Assembly: GCA_023138835.1 (NCBI GenBank)
Contig: JAGLOP010000003.1
Location: 62,001-126,000 of the forward strand
Source: Arcobacteraceae bacterium
GTDB lineage: Bacteria > Campylobacterota > Campylobacteria > Campylobacterales > Arcobacteraceae
Direction of reading: 5' to 3'
Length of the DNA: 64,000 nucleotides
Positions 9,367-18,785 of the stretch are shown here, one piece after another. Position numbers and translations under genes: made by a program. The notes under the pieces are model-generated. The model did no database searches, was not told where the DNA came from, and saw only the letters and a list, made by a program, of their open reading frames with translations. Numbering within the stretch: position 1 is the stretch's first letter; every line of letters starts with the position of its first letter.

Positions 9367-10134
9367 TTGGAAATCACAATTATCGGCAATGGCAATATGG
9401 CACAAGCAATTATTAGCGGATTGGTTAAATCTTCACATCAAATTCAAGTTGTAGGCAGATCTTTAGAAAAATTAGAAGCTTTAAAAAAACAGATACCCCA
9501 AATTACGATTTGTGAATTAGATAAAGCTTATGACATAACTAACCAAAATATAATTTTTTGTGTAAAACCATATAATTTAACTGAAGTAGGTGCAAAACTA
9601 ACCGGAACTGCCAATACATTATACTCTGTATTAGCAGGCACAACTATTCAAAGTTTGAGCCAAAATATCTCATCAAAAAGTTATGTTCGGGCTATGCCGA
9701 ATGTATCGGCAAAATTTTGTAAATCTATGACCACTTTAACAGGTGATGAAAATATAAAAAAAGAAGCGATTGATATTTTTAATTGTATTGGACAAACTTT
9801 ATGGGTGGATACACAAAATGAGCTAGACATTGCAACAGCAGTAGCAGGAAGCGGACCTGCATTTTTAGCTCATGTGGCTGATGGAATAATTGAAGGTGCA
9901 ATAAATGCAGGGCTTAAAAAAGAAGATGCGATTACTTTAACAACAGCACTTTTTGATGGCTTTACACCGCTTTTAGAAGATGATGAGCCAAAAGATATTA
10001 TTAAAAAAGTGATGAGTCCCAACGGTACAACACAAGCCGGATATGATTATTTAGTTAAAAATAAAGTAAAAGACAAGATCAGCCAAACTATTCAAACAGC
10101 TTATGACAGGGCTTTGGAACTTGCAAAGAGCTAA
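9367..10134 (+). CDS. proC: Pyrroline-5-carboxylate reductase
   Basis: Last step of proline synthesis, NAD(P)H-dependent. The 255-aa protein has an N-terminal Rossmann motif IIGNGNMAQAI, a central CVKPYNL motif, and the family signature GSGPAFLAHVADGIIEGA followed by MSPNGTTQAG. The start is TTG, since no ATG precedes the Rossmann strand; AAAGG lies a few bases upstream. The 3' end overlaps the start of a pseudopilin-like gene. Confidence 0.95.
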   Translation: MEITIIGNGNMAQAIISGLVKSSHQIQVVGRSLEKLEALKKQIPQITICELDKAYDITNQNIIFCVKPYNLTEVGAKLTGTANTLYSVLAGTTIQSLSQNISSKSYVRAMPNVSAKFCKSMTTLTGDENIKKEAIDIFNCIGQTLWVDTQNELDIATAVAGSGPAFLAHVADGIIEGAINAGLKKEDAITLTTALFDGFTPLLEDDEPKDIIKKVMSPNGTTQAGYDYLVKNKVKDKISQTIQTAYDRALELAKS

Positions 10135-10321
10135 GAGCTTCTCTTTACTTGAAACACTGATCTCACTTATTATTCTTTCAATTGTAATAAGTGGTTTTAG
10201 TCAAGTTCTAACTTCTAATATCTCTTATCAAACATATAAAGATTTACAAATTTGCGAAAATGATTTTTACCTGACCGGTCAAATTATCAATAGTGATAAA
10301 ATCAAGTTTGTTCAATACTAA
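10121..10321 (+). CDS. Prepilin-like protein 1 (minor pseudopilin)
   Basis: A short protein (66 aa from the chosen start) with a type IV prepilin N terminus: a basic leader ending in AKS, then FSLLETLISLIILSIV, with the conserved Glu at mature position 5. The TTG at 10121 gives a normal six-residue leader; an in-frame ATG at 10103 would give a longer, less typical one. The residue before the cut site is Ser rather than Gly. It overlaps proC by 14 nt and abuts the next gene. It is probably a component of a pilus- or type II secretion-like apparatus encoded elsewhere. Confidence 0.72.
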   Translation: MQRAKSFSLLETLISLIILSIVISGFSQVLTSNISYQTYKDLQICENDFYLTGQIINSDKIKFVQY

Positions 10322-10677
10322 TGAGAAGATCACTAATTTTACTTGAATTAATATTTTCTATAGTTTTATTATCAATTATATTTTTAACTACAACTAAAGT
10401 TTTGTTTGAAGTAAATAAAAAAAATAAATCAGATTTCACTACAAATCTTACAAAAATAGAATTTGAAACCACAAAATTGTTTTTAATCACAACTTTACAA
10501 AAAGATAAAAATCTAAATCAAATAATATATAATGACAATAAACTTTTTTTTAACGAGAACCTGCTTCAAGACAATATAACAGCTTTTTCAATAAAACAAA
10601 ATAATCAAATATATACTATTGATATTTGTATAGATTTGTACAATAATATCTGTCAAACTTGGATTATAAAACAATGA
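10321..10677 (+). CDS. Prepilin-like protein 2 (minor pseudopilin)
   Basis: A 118-aa protein with leader MRRS and mature start LILLELIFSIVLLSI, again with Glu at position 5 and Ser at -1. The C-terminal domain is short and contains two cysteines (DICIDLYNNICQTW). Its ATG immediately follows, and shares one base with, the stop of pseudopilin 1. The downstream gene starts within its stop codon (ATGA), which indicates translational coupling. The target apparatus is not in the window. Confidence 0.75.
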   Translation: MRRSLILLELIFSIVLLSIIFLTTTKVLFEVNKKNKSDFTTNLTKIEFETTKLFLITTLQKDKNLNQIIYNDNKLFFNENLLQDNITAFSIKQNNQIYTIDICIDLYNNICQTWIIKQ

Positions 10678-11000
10678 AACAATCTTTTGCCTTATTTATG
10701 ACTATCATTGCATTAACATCATTTTCATATCTCAGTCTTTCTATAATCGAAACAAATTCAATATCATCAAATATAGACACTCTTAAATATCTTCACCTGC
10801 AAGCTAACATTCATATAAAATATATAAAAGAATATATTACAACTCATACTAAAGAAGAGATTGAAAATTTAAATTTAAATGATGCAAGATTTAACTTAAT
10901 CATTACACCAAAAGAAGACAACAATATAACAACTTATAATATATCAATCCAAACCAAAGATGATACTACGATTAGAATTTGCTCGAGTGTAAGTAAATAG
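10674..11000 (+). CDS. Prepilin-like protein 3 lacking Glu5 (GspK-type candidate)
   Basis: A 108-aa protein starting at the ATG that overlaps the previous stop as ATGA. The leader MKQS is followed by FALFMTIIALTSFSYLSLS, a pilin-like hydrophobic helix in which position 5 is Met instead of Glu. Lack of Glu5 is a known trait of GspK/PilX-like tip subunits in type II secretion and type IV pilus systems, so a tip role is a reasonable guess. The remainder is small and polar. Probably one operon with the two genes before it. Confidence 0.68.
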   Translation: MKQSFALFMTIIALTSFSYLSLSIIETNSISSNIDTLKYLHLQANIHIKYIKEYITTHTKEEIENLNLNDARFNLIITPKEDNNITTYNISIQTKDDTTIRICSSVSK

Positions 11001-11160
11001 TATTTGTAAAATATATGACATAATATCAGGTATTTTAAGGCTATGTTGTATAAAATGTATAACTAATAATTAGTTAAGCTAAAAGGATAAATAAAATTGA
11101 TGAAACGAATAATTTTTATATTGACAATACAGTATTCAATAAAAAACTTAGGAGTTAACA

Positions 11161-11958
11161 ATGTCTTATAAACAACCTAAAAATTTTGTTAGTGAAATGA
11201 TAGAAGCTGGAGAATCAAAAGTTTTTATGTCTATTCAAGATACTTTGATTAGATCATATATGGCTGGTGCTATTTTAGCATTATCTGCAGTTTTTGCACT
11301 TACTGTTAGTATTACAACAGGTTCGCCATTATTAGGAGCTATTTTATTTCCTGTAGGATTTATAATATTATATTTAATGGGTTTTGACTTATTAACGGGA
11401 GTGTTTGTATTGATACCTCTTGCATTAATGGACAAAAGAAAAGGAGTAACATTAAAATTTCTAATAAAAAATTGGAGTTTGGTATTTTTAGGAAACTTAC
11501 TAGGTTCATTAACTATAGCATTTATGATCTCTTTTATATTTACATACGGATATCAAACCGATCCAGGTATATTAGGAAATAAAATAGCATTAATTGGAGA
11601 GTCTAGAACTATCGGATATTCAGAGCATGGAATTTTTGGTTGGTTTACAATATTCATCAGAGGAATGTTATGTGGATGGATGGTTTCTATTGGAATTGTA
11701 GGTTCTGTAATGGCTACTTCTGTTACGGGAAAAATTGTAGTAATGTGGATGCCAATAATGTTATTCTTTTTTATGGGATTTGAACACTCCATAGTTAATA
11801 TGTTTTTATTTCCATTTTCTATAATTATGGGTGGTAACTTTACTATATCAGATTATATTTTTTGGAATGAAATACCAACTATTTTAGGAAATTTATTAGG
11901 CGGGTTAGTATTTACAGTATTAACGCTATATTCAACTCATCATGCAAAAAAAAATTAA
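11161..11958 (+). CDS. Formate/nitrite transporter (FNT) family channel
   Basis: A 265-aa integral membrane protein with six predicted helices and FNT-family features: the N-terminal amphipathic segment, GFDLLTGVFV in the second helix region, NLLGSL, and GFEHSIVNMFLFP carrying the central-pore His. It moves small monovalent anions such as formate or nitrite across the inner membrane. Sequence alone does not separate FocA from NirC, so no symbol is given. A good ribosome-binding site (GGAG) precedes the ATG. It appears to be a single-gene unit. Confidence 0.88.
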   Translation: MSYKQPKNFVSEMIEAGESKVFMSIQDTLIRSYMAGAILALSAVFALTVSITTGSPLLGAILFPVGFIILYLMGFDLLTGVFVLIPLALMDKRKGVTLKFLIKNWSLVFLGNLLGSLTIAFMISFIFTYGYQTDPGILGNKIALIGESRTIGYSEHGIFGWFTIFIRGMLCGWMVSIGIVGSVMATSVTGKIVVMWMPIMLFFFMGFEHSIVNMFLFPFSIIMGGNFTISDYIFWNEIPTILGNLLGGLVFTVLTLYSTHHAKKN

Positions 11959-12038
11959 ATGTATCACATTAAGACAAGAAAACAACTTAATGAGTATTTT
12001 AATATGGAACGAAAAGTGTTTGGAAAGCTTTGATAAAA

Positions 12039-12052
12039 GTTCCTTAAGGAAC
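12039..12052. terminator. Short palindrome between convergent FNT channel and rdgB genes
   Basis: GTTCCTTAAGGAAC is a perfect 14-bp palindrome in the 100-nt gap between two convergent genes, preceded by an A run. It could form a small hairpin ending either transcript, but there is no strong T run on either side, so termination is only a possibility. Confidence 0.35.
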
Positions 12053-12058
12053 GTGTGA

Positions 12059-12652
12059 TTACAATATCACATCCAAAACTTTTTTAGCCAACTCTAAAGC
12101 TTTAGTTCTGTGACTAAACTCTTTTTTAATTTGAAAATCTAGTTCACCTAAAGTTTTATCATATCCATCTGGGATAAACATAGGATCGTATCCAAAACCA
12201 CCCTCACCTATCTCTTTATCAATAACATCTCCATACATCCAACCATGAACTGTATAAATTTCTTCTTTGTACATAATAGCAATACAAGCAGTATAAAATG
12301 CAGCTGTTTTTTTAAGATTTTGTTTTTTTAATTTTAAAATTAATTTTTCATTATTTTGTTTATCAGTTGCTCCAACACCGGCATATCTGGCACTATAAAT
12401 ATTTGGTTCATTATTTAAAACAGGTACAGAGATACCACTATCATCTGAAATCACAATCACATCACTGGTATCTTCTAACTTTTCATAAATAGCTTTTACT
12501 TTTATAATTGCATTAGCAGCGAAGGTATCTCCATTTTCAATTATATCCATATCACCAACTACCTCTTTAAAAGGTACCACTTCATCATTGGGCATAAGTG
12601 CCTTGAATTCCTTAATCTTTCCTAAATTTCCTGATGCAATAATAATCTTCAT
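12059..12652 (-). CDS. rdgB: XTP/dITP pyrophosphatase (non-canonical purine NTPase)
   Basis: Hydrolyses deaminated purine triphosphates (XTP, dITP, ITP) to keep them out of DNA and RNA. The 197-aa protein has the Ham1/RdgB signatures [12 protein letters not shown] (nucleotide-binding), [11 protein letters not shown] with [16 protein letters not shown] and C-terminal SHRTKAL. Length is typical. It is divergent from the MFS transporter gene. Confidence 0.95.
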   Translation of the reverse strand: MKIIIASGNLGKIKEFKALMPNDEVVPFKEVVGDMDIIENGDTFAANAIIKVKAIYEKLEDTSDVIVISDDSGISVPVLNNEPNIYSARYAGVGATDKQNNEKLILKLKKQNLKKTAAFYTACIAIMYKEEIYTVHGWMYGDVIDKEIGEGGFGYDPMFIPDGYDKTLGELDFQIKKEFSHRTKALELAKKVLDVIL

Positions 12653-12717
12653 AGTTCTTTACCTTTTTTGTTGTATAATCCGCAAATATTTTAGAATTTT
12701 ATCATAGAGGATATTAA

Positions 12718-14046
12718 ATGTTTAAATCAATCGCACCGCTTAGTGCAATTATTGCATTAAGATTTTTCGGTCTTTTTGTTGTATTACCTGTTATTTCAGT
12801 TTATGCTTTAAATTTACCGGGGGCAACTCCTACTTTGGTTGGTATTGTTATTGGTGGATATGCTATTACACAAATGATTTTTCAAGTACCTTTTGGGATA
12901 ATGAGTGATAAGCTTGGACGAAAAGGCACGATTATAGTGGGGCTTTTACTTTTTGCTATCGGTTCTATAATTTGTGCGATTTCTGTAGATATACTTGGTT
13001 TACTTCTTGGTAGATTTTTACAAGGTGCAGGAGCCATTGGAGCTGTTGTTACAGCGATGATTAGTGATATAGTAAGAGAAGAGCAGCGACCAAAAGCTAT
13101 GGCGGTTATGGGAGGGATGATAGCTATGAGTTTTGCACTTGCTATGGTAGTTGGTCCAACTATTGGTGCATTTTTTGGGATACATTCTTTATTTTATTTA
13201 ACAGCAGTTTTGGCATTAGCCTCTATTTTTATTTTAGTTAAAATAGTACCAAATCCTCCGCAAGTTATACATACATATCATGATCATAGTAAATTATCAT
13301 TTCTAGCACATCCTGAACTAATCAAAATGAACATCACAAACTTTTTACAAAAAGGGATGATGACTTTTGCTTTTATGATGATACCTATTATTTTAACAAG
13401 AAGTTATGGCTGGGAGTTATTTGACCTTTGGAAAATATATCTTCCTGCTATGATTGCAGGTGTCTTTGCAATGGGACCAGCAGCTGTGATGGCAGAAAAA
13501 AAAGGCAAATTTAAAGAAATTTTACTTATAGGAATAGTATTTTTTGCACTTTCTTATTATTTAATTGGAAATGCAAATAGCGAAACTTTATTTTTAATTG
13601 GTATTGTTGTATTTTTTATTGGTTTTAATATGCACGAACCAATTATGCAAAGTTTAACTACCAGATATATCAAAGTTCATGAAAAAGGAAAAGTGCTTGG
13701 CGTATTTAACTCTTTTGGTTACTTTGGAACATTTATAGGTGGATTTGTCGGCGGCTTATACTTTAAAGAGGTTGATGGAAGCTTTTTACAAAGTTTAAGT
13801 GATATTTCGATGGTAATAGTATTTATTTCTCTTGCCTGGCTTTTGTTAATTATTACATTGCCAAATCCATTAAATAAAAAGAATATTTATATTAATTTAG
13901 ATGAAACCAATAAAGACAATCATATTAAATTAGATACTTTAAACGGTTGTGATGAATGGTATATTAATAATACAGAAAATATTATAATTGTCAAATATGA
14001 TGAAGAACTTCTTAATGAAGATAAAATAAAACAAATTTTAAGTTAA
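12718..14046 (+). CDS. MFS transporter with C-terminal cytosolic tail
   Basis: A 442-aa major facilitator protein with about 12 membrane helices, an MFS motif A in the loop after helix 2 (GIMSDKLGRKG) and a VVGPTIGAFFG motif in helix 5. A His-containing central loop (HTYHDHSK) sits near residue 186. After helix 12 there is a soluble tail of about 55 residues ending in a small alpha-beta segment (NTENIIIVKYDEELLNEDKIKQIL) that resembles an HMA-like fold without its CxxC. The substrate is unknown; drug efflux is the common annotation. The RND pump gene follows 57 nt later. Confidence 0.85.
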   Translation: MFKSIAPLSAIIALRFFGLFVVLPVISVYALNLPGATPTLVGIVIGGYAITQMIFQVPFGIMSDKLGRKGTIIVGLLLFAIGSIICAISVDILGLLLGRFLQGAGAIGAVVTAMISDIVREEQRPKAMAVMGGMIAMSFALAMVVGPTIGAFFGIHSLFYLTAVLALASIFILVKIVPNPPQVIHTYHDHSKLSFLAHPELIKMNITNFLQKGMMTFAFMMIPIILTRSYGWELFDLWKIYLPAMIAGVFAMGPAAVMAEKKGKFKEILLIGIVFFALSYYLIGNANSETLFLIGIVVFFIGFNMHEPIMQSLTTRYIKVHEKGKVLGVFNSFGYFGTFIGGFVGGLYFKEVDGSFLQSLSDISMVIVFISLAWLLLIITLPNPLNKKNIYINLDETNKDNHIKLDTLNGCDEWYINNTENIIIVKYDEELLNEDKIKQILS

Positions 14047-14103
14047 CACTTCGTTAATAGTTTTATTATACAATTTATATATTATATGCTTTTAGGAAAA
14101 TAA

Positions 14104-17100
14104 ATGTTTGAAAGATTTTTAAGATTTTTTGTAGAAAACTCGCGGATGAACTATACTTTATTTGTGATGGTTTTTGCTGTTGGTATTTGGTCATACAACA
14201 ATACAGCTAAAGAGATATTTCCAGCATTTGAACTTGATATGATTTCTATTAAAGGCTCATATACAGGAGCTAGTGTTGATATCTTAGATAAAATGGCTGT
14301 TATTGAAATAGAAGACAATATTAAAAGTATAGAGGGTGTTGATGTAGTTTCTACTATCATAAGTCCCAGTCGTTTTTCAATTATCATTGAGCTTAAAAAA
14401 GGCTACAACAAATACAATATCTCAAACAAAGTAAAAGATGCAGTTACACTTATAAAAGGAAATCTTCCCTCAGATATGGATGAACCAAGTGTAAATGTAC
14501 TTGAACGAACAAAAGATTTAATAGATATATCTTTAACTTCAAGCACTTTATCCACAGACCAGATGAAACCTTTTGCTGCGAAATTCAAAAGTAAAATTTT
14601 AGCCATACAAGGTGTCAGTGATGCTACTATTTATGGTGACAGTGACCAATATTTTGAAATTTTGATTGATGAGAAAAAGATTTTAGCCTTAGGGCTTAAT
14701 CAAAGTGAAGTTTTAATGGCAATCTCTACTTTATCTTATATCTTTCCAGTAGGTACTATTGAGGGTAAAAATAAACACTTTTATATTTCAACAAACAATG
14801 GGGCTAAACTATCAGAAGATTTGGCAAATACTCAAATAAAACTTGGTGATAAAGGGGTATATTTAAGAGATATTGCATCTATTTCTAAAAAATATGAAGA
14901 CTCTTCAACTTTATATTCATTTAACGGTAAAAATGCTTTATCAATCTCTGTATCACAACAAGATACCGGAAATGCAATAAAAATTGCCAAAAATATATCT
15001 CAACTTATTACTCAAGTAAATAAAACAAATGACACTATTACAATAGCAATAAGTGATGACAACAGTAAAAGGATCAAAGACAGATTAAATATAGTTGTAT
15101 CAAATATTATGCTTGGTATTATTTTAATCACAATTTTAGTTGTGATTTTGATCAACTGGAGAATGTCATTTATCATTGCTATTGGTATCCCTACCTCTTT
15201 TGTGATTGCCGCTGTTTATTTTTATTTTAGCGGATATACTATCAATATGATCTCTTTAGTTGGTGTGCTTATTGCTTTGGGTATCGTTGTCGATGATGCT
15301 ATTGTTGTAAGTGAAAATATACAACAACATATTGAAGAGGGATACGAGCCAAAAGAAGCTGCTATAAAAGGAGCTTCTGAGATGGTAAAACCAGTAAGTA
15401 TAGCATCCCTAACTACTCTGTTTTCATTTTTACCAATTTTAATGATAAGTGGAACTATGGGTGAAGTTATGAAGTTAATACCCATTGCACTTTCTGCTTT
15501 ACTTGTAGCTTCTTTAATAGAATCATTTTTATTTTTACCAATTCATGCAGCACATACACTTAAAAATGGAGCAAAGGTTACCTCTTGGGAAACAGCAAAC
15601 AAATACTACAGTAAAATCATACACTTTTTTATGAATTGGAAAAAAACTTTTTTAGTTTTATTTATCGTAATCGTACCTTTGCTTATAGTTGTAAATCTAA
15701 ATAATTCTAAATTTCAGATGTTTCCAAAATTTGATTCAACAGATGTAAAAATATCTATGAAAGCAAATCAAAATACAACTTTAGAAGATGCTTTTGATAT
15801 AGTTCAAAGTATTGAAAAAGATTTAATGCTTAAAAAAGATGAGTTTTTTATAAAAAGTATAGATTCAGTTGCAGGGTATAGGAGAGACAGTGGAAATACG
15901 AGTGAAAACTACCCTTATGTAATGTATATGACAATTGAATTGCAAGAGCTAAAAGCAGACAATCCAATAGATAAATATGTCACACCGTATCTTAGTTTTT
16001 ATTATGATGACACAAATAGAAACAGAACCCAAAAATCACAACAAATAGCAAAAAGACTGCAAAAGTTTCTAGATAAAAAAGATTATAAGCAAAAATTTAA
16101 TTTAGATGATTTAGCTATTTTAGAGAAAAAAGTAGGACCTATTAAATCAGATATAAAAATAGGACTTGTATCACAAAATAATGAAAAAATAGTTAAATAT
16201 ATTGATAAATTAACTAAAGAATTAGAAAATATAAAAGGGATTAAAACTATTTCAAATACAGTTAAATTTGGTGTTGATGAGATAAAACTAAAAGTAAACG
16301 CTAATGGTGAGAGTTTAGGTGTAGATGAAGCATATATAGGACAGTATCTGTCAAATATGTATATGTTAAAAAAACTATCAGTATCTTTTGATAATTCAAA
16401 TATGCTTGATATAAAAATCCAAAGTAAACATAAAGATGACTTTGAAAACTTTAAATATAGTGAGATACTTCTAAAAGATGGAACAGTAGTAAGACTAAAT
16501 GAAATTTGTGAATTTAACATCAAAAAATCTTTGGAAAAACTGATAAAAGATGATGGGGAAACAAACTTTTATGTTTTTGCAAATGTAAATCCGGATATTA
16601 TAACAGCAAATGAAGTTTTGGAAAAAATTCAGACAACATTAGATGAGATTCAAGAAGATAATGTCAAAGTTGTATTAAAAGGTGAAGCACAAAAAAACAA
16701 AGAGTTAAAAGATGATATGATTTTGGCTTCTGCATTGGCAATAATACTTATTATGTTAGCTATGCTGTATCTATTTAACTCTTTTAGAGAAACTTTTATA
16801 CTTATGAGTGTTATACCTTTTTCACTATTGGGAGTTCTTGTAGGACATAAACTAATGGGGATAAATCTTAGTATGTCTGCTATGATTGGAGCTTTAGGAC
16901 TTGCTGGAGTTGTTATCAATGACGGTATTATTATGATGACTTATCTTAAAAAAGCAAAAAATCTTGAAGATATTTTTTATAGAGCAACAAAAAGATTTAG
17001 ACCAATTATAATAACAACAGTTACAACACTTATAGGTATGAGTTCATTGATATTTTTTCCAACCGGTCAAGCAGTTATTTTCCAGCCAATTGCAATTGCA

Positions 17101-17184
17101 CTTGGTTTTGGACTTGCATGGGGAACTGTTTTAAATCTTATATATTTACCAGTTTTATATACTTTTGCACATAAGATTAAATAG
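14104..17184 (+). CDS. RND efflux transporter permease subunit (orphan, paralogue 1)
   Basis: A 1026-aa inner-membrane RND pump of the AcrB/HAE class. It has an N-terminal helix, a large periplasmic porter loop, a helix cluster containing the proton-relay Asp pair in GIVVDDAIVVSENIQQ, a second porter loop and a terminal helix cluster (NDGIIMM, RFRPIIITTVTTLIG). No membrane-fusion protein or outer-membrane channel is encoded next to it, so it must recruit partners from elsewhere or work alone. It is strikingly similar along its whole length to the pump at 55501-58581, pointing to gene duplication. The substrate is unknown. Confidence 0.92.
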   Translation: MFERFLRFFVENSRMNYTLFVMVFAVGIWSYNNTAKEIFPAFELDMISIKGSYTGASVDILDKMAVIEIEDNIKSIEGVDVVSTIISPSRFSIIIELKKGYNKYNISNKVKDAVTLIKGNLPSDMDEPSVNVLERTKDLIDISLTSSTLSTDQMKPFAAKFKSKILAIQGVSDATIYGDSDQYFEILIDEKKILALGLNQSEVLMAISTLSYIFPVGTIEGKNKHFYISTNNGAKLSEDLANTQIKLGDKGVYLRDIASISKKYEDSSTLYSFNGKNALSISVSQQDTGNAIKIAKNISQLITQVNKTNDTITIAISDDNSKRIKDRLNIVVSNIMLGIILITILVVILINWRMSFIIAIGIPTSFVIAAVYFYFSGYTINMISLVGVLIALGIVVDDAIVVSENIQQHIEEGYEPKEAAIKGASEMVKPVSIASLTTLFSFLPILMISGTMGEVMKLIPIALSALLVASLIESFLFLPIHAAHTLKNGAKVTSWETANKYYSKIIHFFMNWKKTFLVLFIVIVPLLIVVNLNNSKFQMFPKFDSTDVKISMKANQNTTLEDAFDIVQSIEKDLMLKKDEFFIKSIDSVAGYRRDSGNTSENYPYVMYMTIELQELKADNPIDKYVTPYLSFYYDDTNRNRTQKSQQIAKRLQKFLDKKDYKQKFNLDDLAILEKKVGPIKSDIKIGLVSQNNEKIVKYIDKLTKELENIKGIKTISNTVKFGVDEIKLKVNANGESLGVDEAYIGQYLSNMYMLKKLSVSFDNSNMLDIKIQSKHKDDFENFKYSEILLKDGTVVRLNEICEFNIKKSLEKLIKDDGETNFYVFANVNPDIITANEVLEKIQTTLDEIQEDNVKVVLKGEAQKNKELKDDMILASALAIILIMLAMLYLFNSFRETFILMSVIPFSLLGVLVGHKLMGINLSMSAMIGALGLAGVVINDGIIMMTYLKKAKNLEDIFYRATKRFRPIIITTVTTLIGMSSLIFFPTGQAVIFQPIAIALGFGLAWGTVLNLIYLPVLYTFAHKIK

Positions 17185-17202
17185 GCGGTAATTTTTACCG
17201 CT
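17184..17202. terminator. Bidirectional hairpin terminator
   Basis: GCGGTAA and TTACCGC form a 7-bp GC-rich stem around a 3-nt TTT loop, placed between the stop codons of two convergent genes (the RND pump on plus and the flavoprotein on minus). A and T residues flank it, so it could serve both directions. Confidence 0.65.
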
Positions 17203-17208
17203 TATTAC

Positions 17209-18441
17209 TTATAACCCAATTATACTATTCGCACAAACATATCCACTAGCCCAGGCCCAATGAAGATTATACCCGCCGCATTGACCATCTACATCTAAAA
17301 CTTCACCTGTAAAATAAAGTCCTTTTTGTAATTTTGACTGCATAGTTTTAGATTCAACTTGCGATACATCAACTCCGCCGGCACTTACCTCCGCTGTTTC
17401 AAATCCTTTTGTATCATTAATATTTATTTTCATATTTTTCATAAAATAAACCAAACTCATAATATCTTTTCTATTTAATTCATCAGCTTTGGATTTGTCT
17501 TTTTTAATACCGCAGTTATCAATCACAAATTTAATAAGCTTTTTGTGTATAAATCCCTCAAGCCAGAAATACTTATCTTTATCATTACTGTTTTTTAGTC
17601 TTTTAGTTAATTTTGATATTAAAATATCTTTACTGATATTTGGAAAAATATCAAGATTAACAACAACTCTGCTTCCTATACTTAAAGAATAAGAAGCTTC
17701 TCTGCTTATATCCAAAATTGCATTACCTGATATACCGTATACAGTAAATAAAACATCCCCTAATGCACTTTGACTAAACTCTTTATTTATCTCCAAATCG
17801 ACTTTAGAATCAATTTTTACACCACTTAAACTTTTTGTATCTATACAATCACTTTTTAACTGTACAAGTGAAGCAAAAGGCTTGATTATATTATGTCCGA
17901 AACTTTTAGCAAATTTATAGCCGCTGTCACTGCTTCCCAATTTTGGCATTGCATTTGTACCGCTTGCTATAATAACTTTGGTAAACTCTTTTTGATTTTT
18001 GCCATACTCCAAAATAAACTTATCATTTTCAAACTTTACTAGCTGTATTTGGGTATTTAAAATAAATTCAACACCAACTCTTTTAGCTTCATAAACTAAT
18101 AAATCAACTACACTGGAAGCTTGCAAAGACATAGGATAGACTCTGCTGTTTTCCCCTGTCACCAAATCTAATCCTAATTGTTCAAAGAATTGTTGGAATT
18201 TTTGATAATTAAATTGTGAGAGAGGATACTTTACAAATTCTATATCTGTAGAGTTGAAATTTGATAATGATACATTTTGATTTGAGATATTACATCTACC
18301 ATTACCCGTAGCTAATATTTTCCTACCTATTTTGGTATTCTTTTCATATACACAAACTTTAAATCCAGCTCGAGAGAGCATAATAGAACACATCAACCCA
18401 GAAGCACCGCCCCCTACAATGGCAATTGATAAATTATTCAA
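17209..18441 (-). CDS. YhiN/HI0933-family FAD-dependent oxidoreductase
   Basis: A flavoprotein of about 410 aa with an N-terminal FAD-binding Rossmann motif (IAIVGGGASGLMCSI), the ATGNGRCNISN motif of the HI0933/YhiN group, and the C-terminal TGEVLDVDGQCGGYNLHWA signature. The family is called aminoacetone-oxidase-like but its reaction is not settled. Start choice: a TTG at 18441 puts the Rossmann strand at the N terminus. The upstream ATG at 18477 would overlap the preceding gene by 44 nt but has a plausible ribosome-binding site, so the extended form (422 aa) remains possible. Confidence 0.88.
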   Translation of the reverse strand: MNNLSIAIVGGGASGLMCSIMLSRAGFKVCVYEKNTKIGRKILATGNGRCNISNQNVSLSNFNSTDIEFVKYPLSQFNYQKFQQFFEQLGLDLVTGENSRVYPMSLQASSVVDLLVYEAKRVGVEFILNTQIQLVKFENDKFILEYGKNQKEFTKVIIASGTNAMPKLGSSDSGYKFAKSFGHNIIKPFASLVQLKSDCIDTKSLSGVKIDSKVDLEINKEFSQSALGDVLFTVYGISGNAILDISREASYSLSIGSRVVVNLDIFPNISKDILISKLTKRLKNSNDKDKYFWLEGFIHKKLIKFVIDNCGIKKDKSKADELNRKDIMSLVYFMKNMKININDTKGFETAEVSAGGVDVSQVESKTMQSKLQKGLYFTGEVLDVDGQCGGYNLHWAWASGYVCANSIIGL

Positions 18442-18763
18442 TATTAAAATTTGTTTTAAATTCTTCTTCCCCGTCAACCACTTTAAAAGTCCAAGTACCC
18501 TGCATACGACCTTTTATATATCTATAATCATATATAGAACCATGACCGGCTGGTATAACCAATTCTTTTATTCTTGTAACTTCTCCATCCGGTTCTATCC
18601 AAATAAAAGATACATTTTTATCATAATTGACTCTTTCATGGTTATACTTACAAATTATTGAATTTTCATCTTCTAAGATTATACAATCTACACTTTTATC
18701 TTGAGCGAATAAACTACCATTTATAAAAATAATCATCAACGCTATATAGAAAAATTTATTCAC
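18434..18763 (-). CDS. Exported small protein, unknown function
   Basis: A 109-aa protein with a clear signal peptide (MNKFFYIALMIIFINGSLFA) and a mature part of about 88 residues containing two cysteines (VDCIILEDENSIICKY) that could form a disulfide. The rest looks like a compact beta-rich domain (SFIWIEPDGEV, GTWTFKVV). I do not recognise a named family. It lies between the 153-residue acidic protein and the flavoprotein on the same strand and overlaps the latter's start. Confidence 0.7.
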   Translation of the reverse strand: MNKFFYIALMIIFINGSLFAQDKSVDCIILEDENSIICKYNHERVNYDKNVSFIWIEPDGEVTRIKELVIPAGHGSIYDYRYIKGRMQGTWTFKVVDGEEEFKTNFNIE

Positions 18764-18785
18764 AACCCACCCCTATTAAGTTTAT

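Noticed and set aside
11119-11142. Imperfect dyad ATTGACAATACAGTATTCAAT upstream of the FNT channel as an FNR/CRP-type site
   Set aside because: Half-sites TTGAC and TTCAA are not a good match to the TTGAT-N4-ATCAA consensus; left as unsupported.
11959-12033. A 24-codon ORF (MYHIKTRKQLNEYF...) in the FNT channel-rdgB gap
   Set aside because: It has no ribosome-binding site, begins one base after the upstream stop and resembles nothing; probably chance.
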